64,000 nt of DNA from the NCBI RefSeq assembly GCF_900114785.1, contig NZ_FOUG01000010.1, positions 124,001-188,000 of the forward strand, in the 5' to 3' direction. This DNA is from Variovorax sp. OV329. Lineage in GTDB: Bacteria > Pseudomonadota > Gammaproteobacteria > Burkholderiales > Burkholderiaceae_C. This document shows positions 8,785-17,233 of the stretch, in pieces. The notes under the pieces are model-generated. The model made no database searches. It saw only the letters and a list, made by a program, of their open reading frames with translations, and had not been told where the DNA came from. The first letter of the stretch is position 1; the number at the start of each line of letters is the position of its first letter. Both the position numbers and the translations under genes were made by a program.

Positions 8785-8800
8785 GGCAAGGGCACTGGAT

Positions 8801-9223
8801 TCAGCACTCTGGCTTGTCGCTCATCCCGTAGGTGCACGCATAAGGGTCGTGCCATCGGTTGTGCTTGTAGAAAATGTTGAAGACCCCACCCTTCATCGGC
8901 GTCAGCACTGCGACGCCGCTCGAGTAGAGGATCCATTTCCCCTCATTGCCGTCGCTGAATCTCACTGAGCCCTCCGCATAGCAGGAGCTGTAGCGCTCGT
9001 GCACGACGAAGCGGGTCTCGACGGGAGAAGCACGATTGAAGAATCGGGTGACCTGGGCCTTGTTAGGCCTGAACTTGGCGCAGGCGCGCGCGGCGGCCGC
9101 ATCGTGACTGTTGTCCATGCCGACGGCGTCGATTTCAATGCTCTTCACCGTCCTGGCGTGGCTGTGCCCCGCTGAAAGCAGCACGAGCAGAAGAACGATT
9201 GTCCTGGTTCGACTGATCACCAT
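8801..9223 (-). CDS. Small exported protein of unknown function
   Basis: A 140-residue protein not recognised as a named family. It starts with a signal peptide (MVISRTRTIVLLLVLLSAGHSHA), and the mature part contains four cysteines, in ARACAKF, SSCYAEG, ACTYG and the final residue, that could form two disulphides. A segment like YAEGSVRFSDGNEGKWILYS suggests a small beta-rich periplasmic protein. It is convergent with paaR (16 bases) and 31 bases downstream of the nucleoside-hydrolase-like gene on the same strand, so it may be the tail of that operon. Confidence 0.65.
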   Translation of the reverse strand: MVISRTRTIVLLLVLLSAGHSHARTVKSIEIDAVGMDNSHDAAAARACAKFRPNKAQVTRFFNRASPVETRFVVHERYSSCYAEGSVRFSDGNEGKWILYSSGVAVLTPMKGGVFNIFYKHNRWHDPYACTYGMSDKPEC

Positions 9224-9254
9224 TGCGGGCTGCTCGCCAAAAGCAAAAAGCCGC

Positions 9255-10295
9255 CTAGCCGGCGCGCGTCATCAGGTCGACGGTCATGCGCTCGATGCGC
9301 TGCACGTCGACCTCCATCACCACATCGACCAGCCGCTCACCCAGGCCCGGGCCGCCGCCCGGCGCCCAGCTCAGCGTGCCGCCGTAGTTGGCGGTGAAGG
9401 AGGTGTCGATGTCCACCAGCATCTCTTCCCTTCGCGTGACCACGGAAGGATCGAGCCAGGCGCAGGCGGCCACCTCGTCCCACATGGGCAACTGGATGCC
9501 GAAGCGGCCGAAGTAGCCGGCCCAGGGCTGCCCGCATCCGGCCACCTGCTGCTGCAATTGCGGCGTCCAGAGGGTGCGCGTCGTGGCATCCACCGGCAGC
9601 TGGACGATGCGGCGCCAGTCTTCCTTCAGCACCAGCGAAGCGGCCTCCGGGTCCCAGCGCATGTTGAACTCGTGGCGCGGGGTGTAGCGGTACTCGAGAG
9701 CGAATCGATGGTCCGCCAGCACGGGACGGAAGCTTCCGCCCATGAACATCAGCTCCCCGGCCAGCGAGGCGAACTGCGGGTCGAGCCGGCAGGCCAATGC
9801 CAGGTTGGTGAGTGGGCCGGCAGCCCAGATCGAGACTTCACCCGGGTGCGCGCGCACCGTGCGCACCATGAATTCAGCCGCGCTTTCGTCCTGCGCCTTG
9901 GCCACGGTCGGCATGCCTTCGGCCAACTCGGGCACGAGGTGCGGCTGGTCGTGGTGCTCGCCGGCGCGGTGGCTGCCATCGTGCAGATGCTCCGTCCACG
10001 CGCCCTTCCAGTACAGACGGCCGTGAAGGCTCTCCCAGCGCTTCATGCGCTGCGCGCTGTTGAGCAGGGGATGCGTGGCGCCGCCATACACCGGCACGTC
10101 CGTGCGGCCGCAGATCTCCAGCATGCGCAGCAGGTGCAAGACGCTCTCGTCGCACCAGCCGTCGCCGCTGACCACGCAGATGCCCAGCACGTCCACCTCC
10201 GGCGCCTGCAGCAGCATCCAGACCGACTGCAGGTTGGTGGAGGCCGGGCCGTGGGTGTCCTGGTCGATGATGAGCTTGCGCCGCTGCGCGCTCAT
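9255..10295 (-). CDS. Nucleoside hydrolase-like protein with altered metal site
   Basis: A 346-residue protein of the inosine/uridine-preferring nucleoside hydrolase fold. Supporting segments are LLQAPEVDVLGICVVSGDG, TDVPVYGGATHPLL, the ribose-binding-type PRHEFNMRWDPEAA (about 205-218) and PMWDEVAACAWLDPSV. The N-terminal motif, normally DTDPGxDDA, reads DQDTHGPASTN, so the two adjacent metal-binding aspartates are absent. Its ATG overlaps the kinase stop by four bases. Substrate unknown; the coupled kinase hints at N-riboside salvage. It may have reduced or different activity. Confidence 0.75.
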   Translation of the reverse strand: MSAQRRKLIIDQDTHGPASTNLQSVWMLLQAPEVDVLGICVVSGDGWCDESVLHLLRMLEICGRTDVPVYGGATHPLLNSAQRMKRWESLHGRLYWKGAWTEHLHDGSHRAGEHHDQPHLVPELAEGMPTVAKAQDESAAEFMVRTVRAHPGEVSIWAAGPLTNLALACRLDPQFASLAGELMFMGGSFRPVLADHRFALEYRYTPRHEFNMRWDPEAASLVLKEDWRRIVQLPVDATTRTLWTPQLQQQVAGCGQPWAGYFGRFGIQLPMWDEVAACAWLDPSVVTRREEMLVDIDTSFTANYGGTLSWAPGGGPGLGERLVDVVMEVDVQRIERMTVDLMTRAG

Positions 10296-10936
10296 GCGAG
10301 ACCCTCGTCCCAACTGAACACGTGGTGCGCACGGGCTCGGGTCGATGCCACCAGCCGGGCGTTGGGTTCGTCGGTCTGCGCCACCCATTGGCGGGCATCC
10401 TCTGCGCTGCGGCCAAAGACCTCGTGGCGACTGGTGAGGCGCTCGTTGCGCAAGTGGTCGTCGACCTCGACATACCAGGCCTCGTCCAGCAGCGAGCGCA
10501 CGCCGGCCCAGGCGCCCTGGTCGACCAACAGGTAGTTGCCCTCGGTGATGACCAGCCGGTGCTGCGGCTCGATGGCGATGGCACCGGCAATCGCTTCCTC
10601 GATCTCGCGGCGGAACTCGGGGGCGTAGACCACACGGGTCGCCGGTTCGCGAAGCCTGCGCAGCAGCGCCAGGTAGCCCGCCGAATCGAAGGTGTCGGGC
10701 GCGCCCTTGCGTCCCGCGCGGCCCAGGCGCTTGAGTTCGCTGTTGGCCAGGTGGTAGCCGTCCATCGGCAGCACCACCGAGATGTCCGCAAAGGCCGATT
10801 GCAGCGCCGAGGCCAGCGTGGACTTGCCGGCGCCCGGCGGCCCCACAAGGCCCAGCACGACGCGCGCGGTCCCGCGGTCCAGCAGCGCCTGCACGTGGGA
10901 ACGGCAGGCTTGCGGCAGCACCGGGTTCGACGGCAT
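10292..10936 (-). CDS. P-loop nucleoside/nucleotide kinase family protein
   Basis: A 214-residue kinase of the uridine kinase/phosphoribulokinase superfamily. The Walker A motif VGPPGAGKST lies at 31-40, followed by LPMDGYHLANSELKRLGR, the Walker B-like VITEGNYLLVDQGAW and an Arg-rich lid (NERLTSRHEVFGRSAEDA). This subfamily is often called fructose-transport kinase or panK-like, but the true substrate is uncertain. Both ends overlap neighbours: the start shares one base with the GST stop (TGATG) and the stop overlaps the hydrolase start (ATGA), so the three proteins are likely made in fixed ratio. Confidence 0.82.
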   Translation of the reverse strand: MPSNPVLPQACRSHVQALLDRGTARVVLGLVGPPGAGKSTLASALQSAFADISVVLPMDGYHLANSELKRLGRAGRKGAPDTFDSAGYLALLRRLREPATRVVYAPEFRREIEEAIAGAIAIEPQHRLVITEGNYLLVDQGAWAGVRSLLDEAWYVEVDDHLRNERLTSRHEVFGRSAEDARQWVAQTDEPNARLVASTRARAHHVFSWDEGLA

Positions 10937-11658
10937 CAGGCCTTCGGACGCGCCGGAATGTTCAGCCCGCGCGCGACGGCCGGACGCGCCACGAAGGCAT
11001 CGAGCGTGCGCTTCACGTTGGCGAAGTCGTCGAAGCCCACCAGCTCGCCGGCCTCGTAGAAGCCCACCAGGTTGCGCACCCACGGGAAGGTCGCGATGTC
11101 GGCGATGCTGTAGTCGTCGCCCATCAGCCAGGCGCGGCCCTGCAGGCGCTGGTCCAGCACCGACAGCAGGCGGCGCGACTCGGCCACGTAGCGGTCGCGC
11201 GGGCGCTTGTCCTCGTAGTCCTTGCCGGCGAACTTGTTGAAGAAGCCCAGCTGGCCGAACATGGGGCCGATGCCGCCCATCTGGAACATGAGCCACTGCA
11301 GGGTCTCGTAGCGTGCGGCGGCGTCCTTGGGCATCAATTGGCCGGTCTTGTCGGCCAGGTAGACCAGGATGGCGCCCGACTCGAACAGCGCCAGCGGCTT
11401 TCCGCCGGGACCGTTGGGGTCGATGATGGCCGGGATCTTGTTGTTGGGGTTGAGCGAGAGGAACTCGGGCGAGGTCTGGTCGTTCTTGCCGAAGTCCACC
11501 AGGTGCACCTCGTAGGGCAGGCCCGTCTCCTCCAGCATGATCGACACCTTCACGCCGTTAGGCGTGGGCAGCGAATAAAGCTGCAGCCGGTCCGCGTGGG
11601 CGGCGGGCCACTTGTGGGTGATGGGAAAGCTCTGGAGGTCGAGGGATGGGGTGGTCAT
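10936..11658 (-). CDS. Glutathione S-transferase, Nu-class (YfcG/YghU-like)
   Basis: A 240-residue GST with an N-terminal thioredoxin-like domain (LYSLPTPNGVKVSIMLEETG near 27-46, then NPNNKIPAIIDPNGPGGKPL and LFESGAILVYLADKTG) and an all-helical C-terminal half. TPNG followed by PNNKIPAI is typical of the Nu-class disulphide-bond oxidoreductases YfcG/YghU, which use glutathione without a catalytic cysteine. It is the first gene of a three-gene overlapping unit with the kinase and nucleoside-hydrolase-like protein, an unusual partnership. Confidence 0.85.
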   Translation of the reverse strand: MTTPSLDLQSFPITHKWPAAHADRLQLYSLPTPNGVKVSIMLEETGLPYEVHLVDFGKNDQTSPEFLSLNPNNKIPAIIDPNGPGGKPLALFESGAILVYLADKTGQLMPKDAAARYETLQWLMFQMGGIGPMFGQLGFFNKFAGKDYEDKRPRDRYVAESRRLLSVLDQRLQGRAWLMGDDYSIADIATFPWVRNLVGFYEAGELVGFDDFANVKRTLDAFVARPAVARGLNIPARPKA

Positions 11659-11722
11659 CCGCACATTCTGGCGCAGCCTGCCGCGCCAGCGCGCCCGAGG
11701 GTCGGGATGCCCCGCGCCGCGC

Positions 11723-12967
11723 TCAGGCGTCGTCCTTGAGGAAGAGGTCGCGGTCCGGCGCGAAGCTGCCGTACAGCGGCAGCAGCGCACCGCCCACCGC
11801 GCGCGCATCGGCGCCGATGGCACCGGCCATGAGGCTGGGGCGGGTTAGGCCCTCCCAGTCGTAGCGGTCCAGCGCCGCATCGACCTGCGCCAGCGTGGCG
11901 GCCAGCAGCTCGCGGCTGAAGGAGCCGTCGATGATCACGCTCTCCAGGTCCAGGAGCGCGGCCGCGTTGTGCGCCGCCAGCGCGATGCCGGGTGCGGTCT
12001 TCGCCAGCCAGGCCTGCGTGACCGCCACCCAGGGCGCCTGCATGGCGCGCGCATCGGCCACCGCGCCGGCATCCAGGCCGGCGTCGGCATACATCATCTC
12101 CAGGGTGAAGAGCGAGGCCACGCTCAGCAGCTGCCGGGGCGGCTCGCCATGCGCCACGCCCAGCCCCAACGACATGGAGCCGATGGCGCCCGCGTTGCCG
12201 GTGCCGCCACTGCGCAGGTGGCTGTCCAGCACCAGGCCGCCGCCGATGAAGGTGTCGACGAACACGTAGAGAAAACTGCGCACGTCGCGCCCGCGGCCGG
12301 CCACCAGCTCGGCCACGCAGGCGGCCGCCGTGTCCTTGCACAGGGCCACGGGCAGCGGCGTCATGTCCTGCACCTCGGCCTCGATGTCGATCTCGTTCCA
12401 GCGCGCCGCCTGGTCCGCAGGCACACCCAGCAGCTGCTGCCAGCCGCCCAGCGACAGTGGCGCCGCGATGCCCACGCCGCGCAGCAGCGGCGCACGCTTG
12501 GGGCCCAGCGACTTGCGCAGCAGCTTGAGCCGCGCGCGGATCTCGTCGAAGAGCGTGTCGGGATCGGGAAAGTCGTAGTCCAGCGTGAGGCGCTCGCGCA
12601 CCTGCGCCGCGAAATCCAGCAGCAGGACGTCCAGGCTGCGGCGGCCGATCTTGATGCCGATGGAGAAGGCGCCGTCGGGGTTCAGCGCCATCGGCACCGA
12701 GGGCTGGCCGACGCGCCCGCGCAGCGGTGCGTGCTTGAGCACCAGGCCCTCGGCCTCCAGCCGCGCGATGATGATCTGCACCGTCTGCGCGGTGAGGTTG
12801 GTCAGGCGTGCGATCTCGGCCTTGGGCAGCGGGCCATGCAGGCGGATGGCCTGCAGCACCACCCGCTCGTTGAACTGGCGCATGCCCACCTGGTTGGAGC
12901 CGCGCGGACGAAGGCGCTGCCCGCCCTCCTCCACAACGGCGCCGGACGCTGCTGCTGCGTCGCGCAT
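11723..12967 (-). CDS. ROK-family transcriptional repressor of the adjacent sugar system (FrcR-like)
   Basis: A 414-residue regulator with an N-terminal winged helix (MRQFNERVVLQAIRLHGPLP, then KAEIARLTNLTAQTVQIIIA) and a C-terminal ROK domain. The kinase-type ATP motif is degenerate (GIKIGRRSLDVLLLDF) and no CxCGxxGC zinc motif is seen, so it is a regulator, not a sugar kinase. The start at 12967 has a strong GGGAGGA ribosome site; an ATG at 13066 would need an unlikely basic, proline-rich leader. It lies 91 bases after the ABC ATPase gene on the same strand and probably binds the palindrome at 16093-16111. Confidence 0.85.
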   Translation of the reverse strand: MRDAAAASGAVVEEGGQRLRPRGSNQVGMRQFNERVVLQAIRLHGPLPKAEIARLTNLTAQTVQIIIARLEAEGLVLKHAPLRGRVGQPSVPMALNPDGAFSIGIKIGRRSLDVLLLDFAAQVRERLTLDYDFPDPDTLFDEIRARLKLLRKSLGPKRAPLLRGVGIAAPLSLGGWQQLLGVPADQAARWNEIDIEAEVQDMTPLPVALCKDTAAACVAELVAGRGRDVRSFLYVFVDTFIGGGLVLDSHLRSGGTGNAGAIGSMSLGLGVAHGEPPRQLLSVASLFTLEMMYADAGLDAGAVADARAMQAPWVAVTQAWLAKTAPGIALAAHNAAALLDLESVIIDGSFSRELLAATLAQVDAALDRYDWEGLTRPSLMAGAIGADARAVGGALLPLYGSFAPDRDLFLKDDA

Positions 12968-13058
12968 GTCCGAATCCTCCCTGCCTGCGTTCATCGATCC
13001 GGGCCCGGGCGCCGCGCGCCGCGGGTCCTTTCGCCAAGGCGCGCCGCGCCGCGGCTCT

Positions 13059-13862
<804 letters not shown>

Positions 13863-13864
13863 AT

Positions 13865-13946
13865 CAGCCTCCGTACGGCCGCCCGAAGGAGGCTGAAGCC
13901 CCCTCGGGGGGCAGCGCACTACACGAAGTGAGAAGCGTGGGGGTAA
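13865..13946. repeat. REP-like hairpin element between frcC and frcA
   Basis: The gap between the two operon genes contains an 8-base inverted repeat (CAGCCTCC at 13865-13872 and GGAGGCTG at 13888-13895), then a GCCCCC-TC-GGGGGGC hairpin at 13898-13912, then GCAGCGCACTACACGAAG and a terminal GTGGGGG. From memory, very similar units (CCCCCACGCT...GCTGCCCCCCGAGGGGGC) are scattered between genes in Variovorax, Acidovorax and relatives. Inside an operon it may trim or stabilise the upstream frcB-frcC message. Only one copy was noticed in this window. Confidence 0.65.
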
Positions 13947-13951
13947 ACATT

Positions 13952-14935
13952 TCAGCGGACTCCCTTGCGAGAAAGCTGGTCGGTCGCCACCGCCAGGATC
14001 ACCAGCACGCCCGTGATGAGCACCTGGTAGACCGAGGGCACGCCCATCAGGGTCAGGCCATTGCGGAACACGCCCACGATGACCGCGCCCAGCAGCGTGC
14101 CCAGGATGATCCCGCGCCCGCCGAAGAGGCTGGTGCCGCCCAGGACCACGGCCGTGATCGCATCGAGGTTCTCGGTCTGGCCGGCGTTGGGGTCGCCCAC
14201 CGCGGTGCGTGCCACCGACAGCAGCGAGGCGATGCCGTAGAACAGGCCCGCGGTGACGTACACCGCCAGCAGCACCTTGTCGGTGGCAATGCCGGTGAGG
14301 CGCGTGGCCTCGGGGTTGTTGCCCACGGCGTACACGTGGCGCCCGGGCTGCGTATCGCGCAGGCCCCACCACATGAAGATGTAGAGCGCGACCATGAAGA
14401 GGGTGCCGTAGTTGATGGCGGCGCCCCCGATGGCCAGCGTGTTGCCGAAGAAGGTCATCTCCGGCGGCAGGTCGGTGATGGTCTGCGCGTTCGAGTACAG
14501 CTGCGTGATGGCGAAGGCGATGTTCATCGTGCCCAGCGTCACGATGAAGGGGGGCAGGCGGATGCGCGTGACCAGCAGGCCGTTGACCAGCCCGAAAGCC
14601 ATGGTCACCAGGAAGCCGCACAGGATGGCCAGGTAAGGATTGAGCCCGCTGCTCACCGCCAGCTTGGTCATGACGATGCCGCCCAGCGCCATCACCATGC
14701 CGCAGCTCAGGTCGATGCCGGCGGTGAGGATGATGAGCGTCTGGCCGATGGCGATGGTGCCCACCACCATCACCTGCTGCAGGATCAGCGAGAAGTTCTG
14801 CACCGACAGGAAGCGGTCGCTCTGCGTGGCGAAGAAGATCACGGCCAGCAAAAGGGCGATCAGCGGCCCGAGCGTGGCCACCGGCGGCAGCTTGAAGCCG
14901 CCGGCGGACGTGGCAGGAGTGGTGGCGGTGGACAT
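13952..14935 (-). CDS. frcC: Sugar ABC transporter permease, fructose type (FrcC-like)
   Basis: A 327-residue inner-membrane permease of the RbsC/FrcC family with about eight to ten hydrophobic segments. Family motifs are AGIDLSCGMVMALGGIVM near 95-112 and the cytoplasmic coupling loop AVGNNPEATRLTGIATDKV near 205-223, followed by AVVLGGTSLFGGRG. It is 35 bases downstream of the receptor gene and works with FrcB and FrcA. Confidence 0.9.
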   Translation of the reverse strand: MSTATTPATSAGGFKLPPVATLGPLIALLLAVIFFATQSDRFLSVQNFSLILQQVMVVGTIAIGQTLIILTAGIDLSCGMVMALGGIVMTKLAVSSGLNPYLAILCGFLVTMAFGLVNGLLVTRIRLPPFIVTLGTMNIAFAITQLYSNAQTITDLPPEMTFFGNTLAIGGAAINYGTLFMVALYIFMWWGLRDTQPGRHVYAVGNNPEATRLTGIATDKVLLAVYVTAGLFYGIASLLSVARTAVGDPNAGQTENLDAITAVVLGGTSLFGGRGIILGTLLGAVIVGVFRNGLTLMGVPSVYQVLITGVLVILAVATDQLSRKGVR

Positions 14936-14970
14936 GGCGTCTTGCCCTGGTCTTTCAGGCGCTGGCCGCC

Positions 14971-15981
14971 CTACTTGTTGCCCCAGCACATGTCGGTGCC
15001 GAACTTGGTGTCCTTGCTCTCGACGCCGCCCATGGGCTTGTCGGTGATGAGCGTCACGCCCGTGTCGGTGTAGCCCTTGACCTTCTTGCCGTCCTTGGCG
15101 TACTGCACGCCCGCGGCCACGCCCATGGCGGCCATCTTCAGCGGATACTGCTGCGAGGTCGCGGCGATCACGCCGTTCTTGACGTTGCGCACGCCGGCGC
15201 AGCCGCCGTCCACCGACACGATGATCACGCCCTTCTCCTTGCCGGCCGCCTTCAGCGCCTGGTAGGCACCGGCCGCCGCGGGCTCGTTGATGGTGTAGAC
15301 GATGTTGATGTCGGGGTTCTTCTGCAGGCAGTTCTCCATGGCGGTCTGGCCCTTGGCCTGGTCGCCGAAGCTGTCGGCGCTGCAGACGATCTCGGCGCTC
15401 TTGGACAGCTCGTTGCTCTTGGCATCGGCCGCCGCGAGGCCGAAGCCCTTCATGAAGCCGTTGTGGCGCTGCGCGCCCACCGGGTGGCCGGGGAAGAGGT
15501 CCAGCGTGGCGATCTTTGGCGCCTTGCCGGCGGCGGCCGCCTTGGCGTACTGGCCGATCAGCTCGCCGGCCTTGTAGTTGTCGGTGGCGAAGAGCGCGTC
15601 GGTGGCGTCGGCCGGGTCGGCCGGGCTGTCCAGCGCGATGAACATCACGCCTTTTTCCTGCGCCTTCTTGATGGCCGGCACGATGGCCTTGGAATCGTTG
15701 GGCGTGATCAGGATGGTCTTGGCGCCGCCCGCGATCATGTTTTCGATGGCCGTGACCTGGCCGGCGTTGTCGCCGTCGGCCTTGCCCGCCGCGCTCAGCA
15801 GCTTGGCGCCCTGCTCCTTGGCCGCCGACTGCGCGCCTTCCTTCATCTTCACGAAGAAGGGGTTGGTGTCGGTCTTGGTGATGAGGCCAATGACCGGCGC
15901 ATCGGCCGCCAGGGCGCAGCCCGCGGCAGCCAGGCCGCCGGCCAGGACGGAAGCAACGCGGATCCAGCTTTTCTTCGACAT
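14971..15981 (-). CDS. frcB: Sugar ABC transporter substrate-binding protein, fructose type (FrcB-like)
   Basis: Periplasmic sugar receptor of 336 residues with a signal peptide ending about residue 25 (AAGCALAADA). The mature protein begins PVIGLITKTDTNPFFVKMKE, which matches the FrcB group of type I periplasmic-binding proteins, and contains TNDYKAG-type and NEPAAAGAYQALKAAG segments. A strong AAGGAGACG ribosome site precedes the ATG at 15981. First gene of the minus-strand transporter operon, divergent from the PfkB kinase. The substrate could be fructose, mannose or ribose. Confidence 0.88.
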   Translation of the reverse strand: MSKKSWIRVASVLAGGLAAAGCALAADAPVIGLITKTDTNPFFVKMKEGAQSAAKEQGAKLLSAAGKADGDNAGQVTAIENMIAGGAKTILITPNDSKAIVPAIKKAQEKGVMFIALDSPADPADATDALFATDNYKAGELIGQYAKAAAAGKAPKIATLDLFPGHPVGAQRHNGFMKGFGLAAADAKSNELSKSAEIVCSADSFGDQAKGQTAMENCLQKNPDINIVYTINEPAAAGAYQALKAAGKEKGVIIVSVDGGCAGVRNVKNGVIAATSQQYPLKMAAMGVAAGVQYAKDGKKVKGYTDTGVTLITDKPMGGVESKDTKFGTDMCWGNK

Positions 15982-16092
15982 GAGCGTCTCCTTGATGTGT
16001 GACATGAGTAGTTGGCGGTGGGCGGTGCTGCCGGGCGGGGCCGGTGCGCCGTCGAACCGTCGCATGCCCCGAATTCTGGGCGCCGATCTTAG

Positions 16093-16111
16093 ATAAATCA
16101 ATTAGATTTAT
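16093..16111. promoter_or_regulatory. Palindromic operator between frcB and the PfkB kinase gene
   Basis: Perfect 7-base arms ATAAATC and GATTTAT flank AATTA in an otherwise GC-rich region. The palindrome lies 111 bases before frcB and 94 bases before the kinase, in the divergent promoter gap. ROK repressors such as NagC, Mlc and XylR bind AT-rich palindromes of this kind, so the ROK protein encoded at 11723-12967 is the natural candidate. Confidence 0.7.
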
Positions 16112-16205
16112 TAAGTGTTTTCCCGGGTGGCGGAGCGCTCGCGCCTGCGCGATGCTCGCGGCGCTGCCCGGCGCAATGCCGTGTCCGGGCCATTGGGAGA
16201 GAAGC

Positions 16206-17132
16206 ATGTTTGTCGTCTGTGGCGAAGCCTTGATGGACGTATTTGCCGCCGGTGACACCCCCACCGGCATGGCACTGGATGCGCGCGTGGGCGGCTCGCC
16301 CTTCAACGTGGCCGTTGGGCTGGCGCGGCTCGCGCAGCCGGTGGCCTTGTTCAGCGCGGTCTCCACCGGCTTCGTGGGCGAACGCCTCATGCAGACACTG
16401 CGCGCCGAAGGGGTGGACTGCTCGACCGTGTCCCGCCTCGACGCGCCAACCACCCTGGGCCTGGTGGGGCTGGACGCCAAGGGCGTGGCCTCGTACAGCT
16501 TCTACGGCGAAGGCTGCGCCGACCGCCTGCTGGGCCCGGACGCCATCGCCCTGCTGCCCAAGCGGATCGGCGCGGTGCAGGTCGGCTCCTATGCGACCGT
16601 GGTGCCGCCCATTGCCGACACGCTGCGCGCGCTGGTCGACCGCGAGCATCGCCGCACCCCCATCTGCTACGACCCCAACGTGCGCCTGAACGTGCAGCCT
16701 GACCTTGCACCTTGGTGCGAGATGCTGCTGTGGATGCTGCCCCGCACGCACCTGCTCAAGATCAGCGACGAGGACCTGCACCTGCTGCGCCCGGGCCTCG
16801 CGCCGGCGAAGTTCGCGGCCGAGGCGCTGGCCGCTGGCGTGGGCCTGGTGGTGGTCACGCGAGGCGCCGAAGGCGCCATGGCATGGAGCCGCCAGGGCGA
16901 GGCCTCGGTGCCCGCCGTGGCACTCACGGTGGTCGACACGGTGGGCGCGGGCGACACCTTCCAGGCCGCGCTGCTCACCTGGCTGGCCGAGCACGGATGC
17001 CTCAGCATCGAGGGCATCGGCTCGCTGTCTTCCGGCCAGCTGCAGGATGCCGTGGGCTTCGCGGCGGGGGCTGCGGCCATCACCTGCTCGCGGCGCGGCG
17101 CCGACCTGCCGCGGCGCGCCGAACTGCCCTGA
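16206..17132 (+). CDS. PfkB-family carbohydrate kinase (fructokinase, FrcK-like)
   Basis: A 308-residue ribokinase-family enzyme, with the N-terminal sugar-binding segment VCGEALMDVFA and GGSPFNVAVGLARLAQ (about 29-44), and the C-terminal catalytic motif DTVGAGDTFQAALL (about 245-258). It would phosphorylate the sugar imported by FrcBCA. It starts at an ATG after GGGAGAG and is transcribed divergently from frcB, sharing the operator. PfkB members cannot be told apart by eye, so fructose is inferred from context. Confidence 0.87.
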   Translation: MFVVCGEALMDVFAAGDTPTGMALDARVGGSPFNVAVGLARLAQPVALFSAVSTGFVGERLMQTLRAEGVDCSTVSRLDAPTTLGLVGLDAKGVASYSFYGEGCADRLLGPDAIALLPKRIGAVQVGSYATVVPPIADTLRALVDREHRRTPICYDPNVRLNVQPDLAPWCEMLLWMLPRTHLLKISDEDLHLLRPGLAPAKFAAEALAAGVGLVVVTRGAEGAMAWSRQGEASVPAVALTVVDTVGAGDTFQAALLTWLAEHGCLSIEGIGSLSSGQLQDAVGFAAGAAAITCSRRGADLPRRAELP

Positions 17133-17233
17133 GCCTTCACCGGCGCGACACGCGGCGCCTTCATGGGAATCGGGCATCATCGCCCGGTCGCTCGCGGGTC
17201 ACGGGGACTTCGCGGGCCGCCGGAGGGTTCTTC

